A DNA stretch of 64,000 bases from Leisingera daeponensis DSM 23529 (GTDB taxonomy: Bacteria > Pseudomonadota > Alphaproteobacteria > Rhodobacterales > Rhodobacteraceae), in contig NZ_KI421501.1 in assembly GCF_000473145.1 (NCBI RefSeq), positions 1 through 64,000 on the forward strand, given 5' to 3'. The translations under genes and the position numbers were made by a program. A model generated the notes under the pieces. That model did not search any database. It was given only the letters and a program-made list of their open reading frames with translations, and was not told the origin of the DNA. Below are positions 60,891 through 64,000 of the stretch, in pieces. Numbering within the stretch: position 1 is the first letter of the stretch; every line of letters starts with the position of its first letter.

Positions 60891-62174
60891 ATGGATCCAG
60901 ACGAAATCCCGCACAGCAAGCTGACCGGGCCGTTGCGCCGGGGGTCGGTGAAGAAGAACGTCGCCGCGATCCATGTCTCGGGCAAGCTGACGCTGTTGCA
61001 GCGCAAACTGTCCAATGTGCTGCTGCTGAATGCCTATGACGCGCTGATCTCCAAGCCCAAGCACCAGATCGACGCGCAGACGCTGTGCATGATGGTGGGC
61101 TATAACTCCAACGACATGGAAACCCTGAAGCAGTCGCTGCGCAGCCTGGCGGAGACGGTGGCGGAATGGGACATGCTGGATGAGAACGGCAAGCAGGAGT
61201 GGGGGGTGAGCTCGCTGCTGTCCTACGCCAAGCTGCAGGGCGGGGTGTGCGAATACGCCTACAGCCCGGCGCTGGCGGAGAAGCTGCACGACCCCAAGGT
61301 GTTTGCCCTGATCAACCTGAACATCCAGCGCCGGTTCACCAGCGGCCATGCGCTGGCGCTGTATGAGAACTGCTACCGGTTCGTGCGGACAGGCTCGACC
61401 GGCTGGTGGGACATTGCGCTGTTCCGCCGCCTGATGGGGGTGGAGGGCAGCGCCTATTACGAAAGCTTCAAGCACCTGAACGCCAAGATCATCAAGCCGG
61501 CGGTGGCGGAGGTGAACAAGACCTCCAACATCCTCTTGACGCCGGAGTTCAAGAAGATGGGGCGGCAGGTGGCCGAGGTGCGGTTCCTGATCAAGGAGAA
61601 CCCGCAGCTGGCGATGCTGGATATTGATGATGGCGCCGGGGTGCGGCAGGGGGCGGTTTACGGCCAGCTGATGGAGCTGGGGGTGAGCGACCGGCTGGCG
61701 CGGCAGTGGATTGCCGAGCATGGCGAGGATTACGTGGCCGAGAAGGTCGGCTATCTGAAGGGGCGCAAGGGGGTGGACAGCCCGGTGCGCTATCTGAGCG
61801 CGGCGCTGCGGGACGACTATAAGGACGCGCCTGCGGAGGCGGTGAAAGAGGTGCCGCCGGAGGTGCTGGCCGCGGCAGAGGCGCGCAAGGCGGCTGAGGC
61901 TGCGGCGGCGCGCAGGGCCGCGGCAGAGGATGCGGCCAAGGCGCAGGAGCGCGCGCTGAGGGCGCAGCGGCTGGAGCGGATCCGCGATCTGGCCGCCAGC
62001 CGCTCGCCAACGCAGCGCGATGCCGACAAGCGGCTGTTCCTGAGCCGCCTGGAAGATGAGATCGACCGCGAGGAATTCCGCAACCGCGGCTGGAGCGCGG
62101 CCTTGCTGACCAGCCAGATGGCGGAGTTCTGGGAGGAGCTGATTCCGGGCGCATTCGAGGAACTCGCCGGATAG
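60891..62174 (+). CDS. repB: Replication initiation protein (Rep_3/RepB type)
   Basis: A 427-residue initiator. The N-terminal part (about 25-240) is the double winged-helix of iteron-binding Rep proteins, with SGKLTLLQRKLSNVLLLNAY, YNSNDMETLKQSLRSLAETV and INLNIQRRFTSGHALALYEN. The C-terminal third is a charged, Ala-rich coiled segment (about 315-375). It binds the 22-bp iterons upstream and starts replication. The divergent parAB genes complete a standard low-copy replicon. Which roseobacter replicon class it belongs to could not be decided by eye. Confidence 0.85.
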   Translation: MDPDEIPHSKLTGPLRRGSVKKNVAAIHVSGKLTLLQRKLSNVLLLNAYDALISKPKHQIDAQTLCMMVGYNSNDMETLKQSLRSLAETVAEWDMLDENGKQEWGVSSLLSYAKLQGGVCEYAYSPALAEKLHDPKVFALINLNIQRRFTSGHALALYENCYRFVRTGSTGWWDIALFRRLMGVEGSAYYESFKHLNAKIIKPAVAEVNKTSNILLTPEFKKMGRQVAEVRFLIKENPQLAMLDIDDGAGVRQGAVYGQLMELGVSDRLARQWIAEHGEDYVAEKVGYLKGRKGVDSPVRYLSAALRDDYKDAPAEAVKEVPPEVLAAAEARKAAEAAAARRAAAEDAAKAQERALRAQRLERIRDLAASRSPTQRDADKRLFLSRLEDEIDREEFRNRGWSAALLTSQMAEFWEELIPGAFEELAG

Positions 62175-62205
62175 GGCAGGGGGGCCGCCTGCGGACCCCT
62201 GTGTG

Positions 62206-62727
62206 TCAGAGCGAGGCGGCGGCGCGGCTGGCCTGGTCGTAATGGCCCGAGAGCGCGCGCAGGCTGCGGGCCAGTTCGCGCAGGTCCTTGCCCGGCAGGT
62301 CGGCGGCGGACAGCCCGTCCAGCAGGCACTGGCGGCGCACGTCGCGGTAGGCCGAGCACAGCGCCGCGCCCTCGGCGGAGGTGCGGTAGAACACTTCCTT
62401 GCCGCGCTTTTCAGAGGTCAGCAGCCCGGCTTTCAGCAGCTTGCGCAGCCCGTAGTTCACCGTGTGGCTGTCCTCGATGTTGAGCAGGAAGCAGATGTCG
62501 GACAGGCGCTTGTCCTTGCCGCGGTGGTTGACGTTGTGCAGGATCAGGATTTCCAGCGGGTTCAGATCCGGCTGGCCGGCCGCCGCCATGCAGCGGGTCA
62601 TCCAGCGGGAGAATGCGTTGGAGGCGATGATCAGGCCGAATTCCAGCTCCGACAGCTCCCAGCCTTCGCCTTCGGCCAGATGGCGGGAGGAGACGATTCG
62701 GCGGGAATCCGGTTTCTTTTCGGCCAT
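62206..62727 (-). CDS. MarR-like winged-helix regulator
   Basis: A 173-residue protein with a central winged helix (about 55-115; LNPLEILILHNVNHRGKDKRLSDICFLL, then NYGLRKLLKAGLLTSEKRGKEVFYRT). It belongs to the MarR superfamily. It is divergent from a TRAP operon starting at 62937, and a perfect 22-bp dyad lies 20 bp upstream of its start, so it probably controls itself and that operon. The ligand is unknown. Confidence 0.85.
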   Translation of the reverse strand: MAEKKPDSRRIVSSRHLAEGEGWELSELEFGLIIASNAFSRWMTRCMAAAGQPDLNPLEILILHNVNHRGKDKRLSDICFLLNIEDSHTVNYGLRKLLKAGLLTSEKRGKEVFYRTSAEGAALCSAYRDVRRQCLLDGLSAADLPGKDLRELARSLRALSGHYDQASRAAASL

Positions 62728-62746
62728 CTATTGCCCCTTCTTTGTT

Positions 62747-62768
62747 GATAAAACCCCGGCGTTTTATC
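62747..62768. promoter_or_regulatory. 22-bp dyad, candidate MarR-type operator
   Basis: GATAAAAC (62747-62754), a 6-bp CCCGGC spacer and GTTTTATC (62761-62768) form perfect 8-bp inverted arms just upstream of the MarR-like start at 62727. A further half-site CATAAAAC lies at 62779-62786. Confidence 0.65.
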
Positions 62769-62874
62769 TGCATGTGGTCATAAAACGGCAAAGTATCAAG
62801 GAGATCAAGCAGGCCGATGCACCGCTGGCAGCGGCGGGCCGGGTGAGGACCGAGCGGCATACATTGGCAAAACG

Positions 62875-62914
62875 TTGACAAATTATCAGCGTTATGGGTA
62901 CGATATTGCAATAT
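62875..62914 (+). promoter_or_regulatory. Promoter of the right-edge TRAP operon with an ATATTGCAATAT dyad
   Basis: A perfect TTGACA (62875-62880), an 18-bp spacer and TACGAT (62899-62904) form a good promoter. The 12-bp palindrome ATATTGCAATAT (62903-62914) overlaps the -10 end and the expected start point, so a bound repressor would block transcription. GGGAGGAA precedes the ATG at 62937. Confidence 0.6.
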
Positions 62915-62936
62915 TTCGCTTTGGGAGGAAATTAAG

Positions 62937-63908
62937 ATGAAGATCACCCGTTTGCTGGGCGGCGCCGCCGTTCTGATTGCCGGCCTGTCGGTTCCGGCGG
63001 TGGCCGCGACCTGGGACATGCCGACGCCCTATCCGGACGCCACGTTCCACACCAAGAACATCACTGAGTTTGCCAGCGACGTGGCCGAGGCGACCGATGG
63101 CGGGCTGGAGATCAAGGTCCACTCTGCCGGATCGCTGTTCAAGCATCCGGAAATCAGCAAGGCGGTGCGCAGCGGCCAGGTGCCCGCGGGCGAGTTCTTC
63201 CTGTCGCTCCTGGCCAATGACAACCCGGCGTTCGGTGCCGACTCGCTGCCGTTCCTGGCGACCAGCTATGAAGAGGCCGAGCGGCTGTGGGCGGCGCAGA
63301 AGGATGTGATCGGCGGGCTGCTGGACGAGCAGGGGCTGATGGTTCTCTATGCTGTGCCGTGGCCGCCGCAGGGGCTGTACACCACCAAGGAAATCAACAG
63401 TGTCGGGGATCTGGCGGGTCTGAAGTTCCGCACCTACAACGCGACGCTGGAGCAGTTCGCCAACCTGGCGGGCGCCGCGCCGACGCAGGTTGAAGTGCCG
63501 GACATTCCGCAGGCTTTCAGCACCGGCCGGGTCGAGGCGATGATCACCTCGCCCTCCACCGGCGTGAATTCGAAGGCGTGGGACTTCCTGAGCCATTACA
63601 CCGACATTCAGGCCTGGATCCCGAAGAACATCGTGGTGGTGAACAAGCGCGCGTTCCGCCGCCTGGATGAAGCGACCCAGACTGCCATCCTGGAGGCCGC
63701 AGCCGAGGCCGAAGCGCGCGGCTGGGAGATGAGCCGGGCCGAGACCAGCAGCCAGATCGAGGTGCTGAAGGAAAACGGCATCACCGTGGTCGAGCCGTCG
63801 GAGGAGCTGATGGACGGCCTGCGCGCGATTGGCGCCCAGATGCTGGAAAACTGGAAGGGCGAGGCCGGGGAGGCCGGCGCCACCCTGCTGAACGCCTACC
63901 AGCAGTAA
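62937..63908 (+). CDS. TRAP transporter substrate-binding protein (DctP-like)
   Basis: A 323-residue periplasmic protein with a signal peptide of about 23 residues ending in AVA. TRAP features include AGLKFRTYNATLEQFANLAGAAPTQVEVPDIPQAFSTGRVEAMI. It probably binds a carboxylate, as most family members do, but the ligand cannot be read from sequence. It is the first gene of an operon that continues with a small permease gene beyond the window, in the common P-Q-M order, unlike the operon at 1702. Confidence 0.92.
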   Translation: MKITRLLGGAAVLIAGLSVPAVAATWDMPTPYPDATFHTKNITEFASDVAEATDGGLEIKVHSAGSLFKHPEISKAVRSGQVPAGEFFLSLLANDNPAFGADSLPFLATSYEEAERLWAAQKDVIGGLLDEQGLMVLYAVPWPPQGLYTTKEINSVGDLAGLKFRTYNATLEQFANLAGAAPTQVEVPDIPQAFSTGRVEAMITSPSTGVNSKAWDFLSHYTDIQAWIPKNIVVVNKRAFRRLDEATQTAILEAAAEAEARGWEMSRAETSSQIEVLKENGITVVEPSEELMDGLRAIGAQMLENWKGEAGEAGATLLNAYQQ

Positions 63909-63919
63909 CGTGACCATGG

Positions 63920-63943
63920 CCGGACGCCGGGGACGGCGTCCGG
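63920..63943 (+). promoter_or_regulatory. Intercistronic hairpin after the TRAP binding-protein gene
   Basis: A perfect 10-bp GC stem (63920-63929 with 63934-63943) closes a GGGA tetraloop, between the binding-protein stop and the next ribosome site. There is no T-run. It is positioned like the uehA-uehB hairpin and probably has the same role in raising binding-protein mRNA. Confidence 0.6.
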
Positions 63944-63966
63944 TCTCCTGGGGAGGAGGGGCAGCC

Positions 63967-64000
63967 ATGCGGCCTGTGCTTGATTTCATCTACCGTGCGG
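63967..64000 (+). CDS. Start of a TRAP small permease gene, cut by the window edge
   Basis: An ATG at 63967 follows GGAGGAGG and encodes MRPVLDFIYRA before the window ends. A short N-terminus of this kind leading into a helix, directly after a DctP gene, is typical of the DctQ small permease. Only eleven residues are visible, so the call rests on position. Confidence 0.6.
   Translation, partial: MRPVLDFIYRA

Overview
The window reads as part of an extrachromosomal replicon (plasmid or chromid) of a marine Rhodobacterales bacterium of the roseobacter type (Leisingera, Phaeobacter or Ruegeria-like). The grounds are the high GC content (roughly two thirds in most coding lines), the number of TRAP transporters, an EnuR-controlled ectoine catabolic operon in the Ruegeria gene order, and a plasmid-style replication module (parA, parB, iterons, rep). 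The genus is inferred from gene content, not from a marker gene. No rRNA, tRNA, CRISPR array or insertion sequence was seen.

Layout. 1-7731: a LysR regulator divergent from a TRAP transporter operon that continues into a three-part flavin/iron-sulfur amino-acid or opine-type oxidase and a RidA imine deaminase. 7785-11251: an App1-like phosphatase, a formate/nitrite-type channel and a MATE exporter. 11424-18886: a glucose-type ABC transporter (gtsABCD-like) with glucokinase, divergent from an OmpR-type response regulator and sensor kinase. 18996-23198: a universal stress protein and a second formate/nitrite-type channel, convergent with a flavodoxin-fold reductase, an M50 protease with CBS domains and a VIT-family transporter. 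23259-28910: a MacB/HlyD-like ABC efflux operon, divergent from a MarR regulator with a cysteine-rich tail and a MOSC protein.

28956-42875: the ectoine/5-hydroxyectoine uptake and degradation operon on the minus strand (enuR, uehABC, usp, eutABC, doeA, doeB, asnC, doeC, doeD). It is interrupted between asnC and doeC by a low-GC gene (32034-32513, about 43% GC by hand count) on the opposite strand, whose product carries an R-x4-H HEPN RNase motif. 43045-44067: a GSU2403-like nucleotidyltransferase-fold gene behind two tandem dyads flanking its promoter. 44075-57564: a quinohemoprotein amine dehydrogenase (qhp) cluster with its full maturation and export machinery, followed by an AraC (FeaR-like) regulator, an aldehyde dehydrogenase and an acyl-CoA synthetase. 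Together these could take a primary amine to aldehyde, acid and acyl-CoA. A second AraC regulator (QhpR-like) is divergent, and four phased GACA half-sites lie between.

57565-62174: the replication and partition module, with parB and parA on minus, four copies of a GTTTCGCWGCGAAAC palindrome (candidate parS), an AT-rich stretch, five 22-bp iterons, an inverted iteron pair and a Rep_3/RepB-type initiator on plus. 62206-64000: a MarR regulator with a perfect dyad at its start and a TRAP operon running off the right edge.

The common theme is scavenging of nitrogenous and osmolyte substrates (ectoines, amines, amino-acid-like compounds) with dedicated regulators. The least explained items are the HEPN gene inside the ectoine operon and the operator-flanked nucleotidyltransferase gene.
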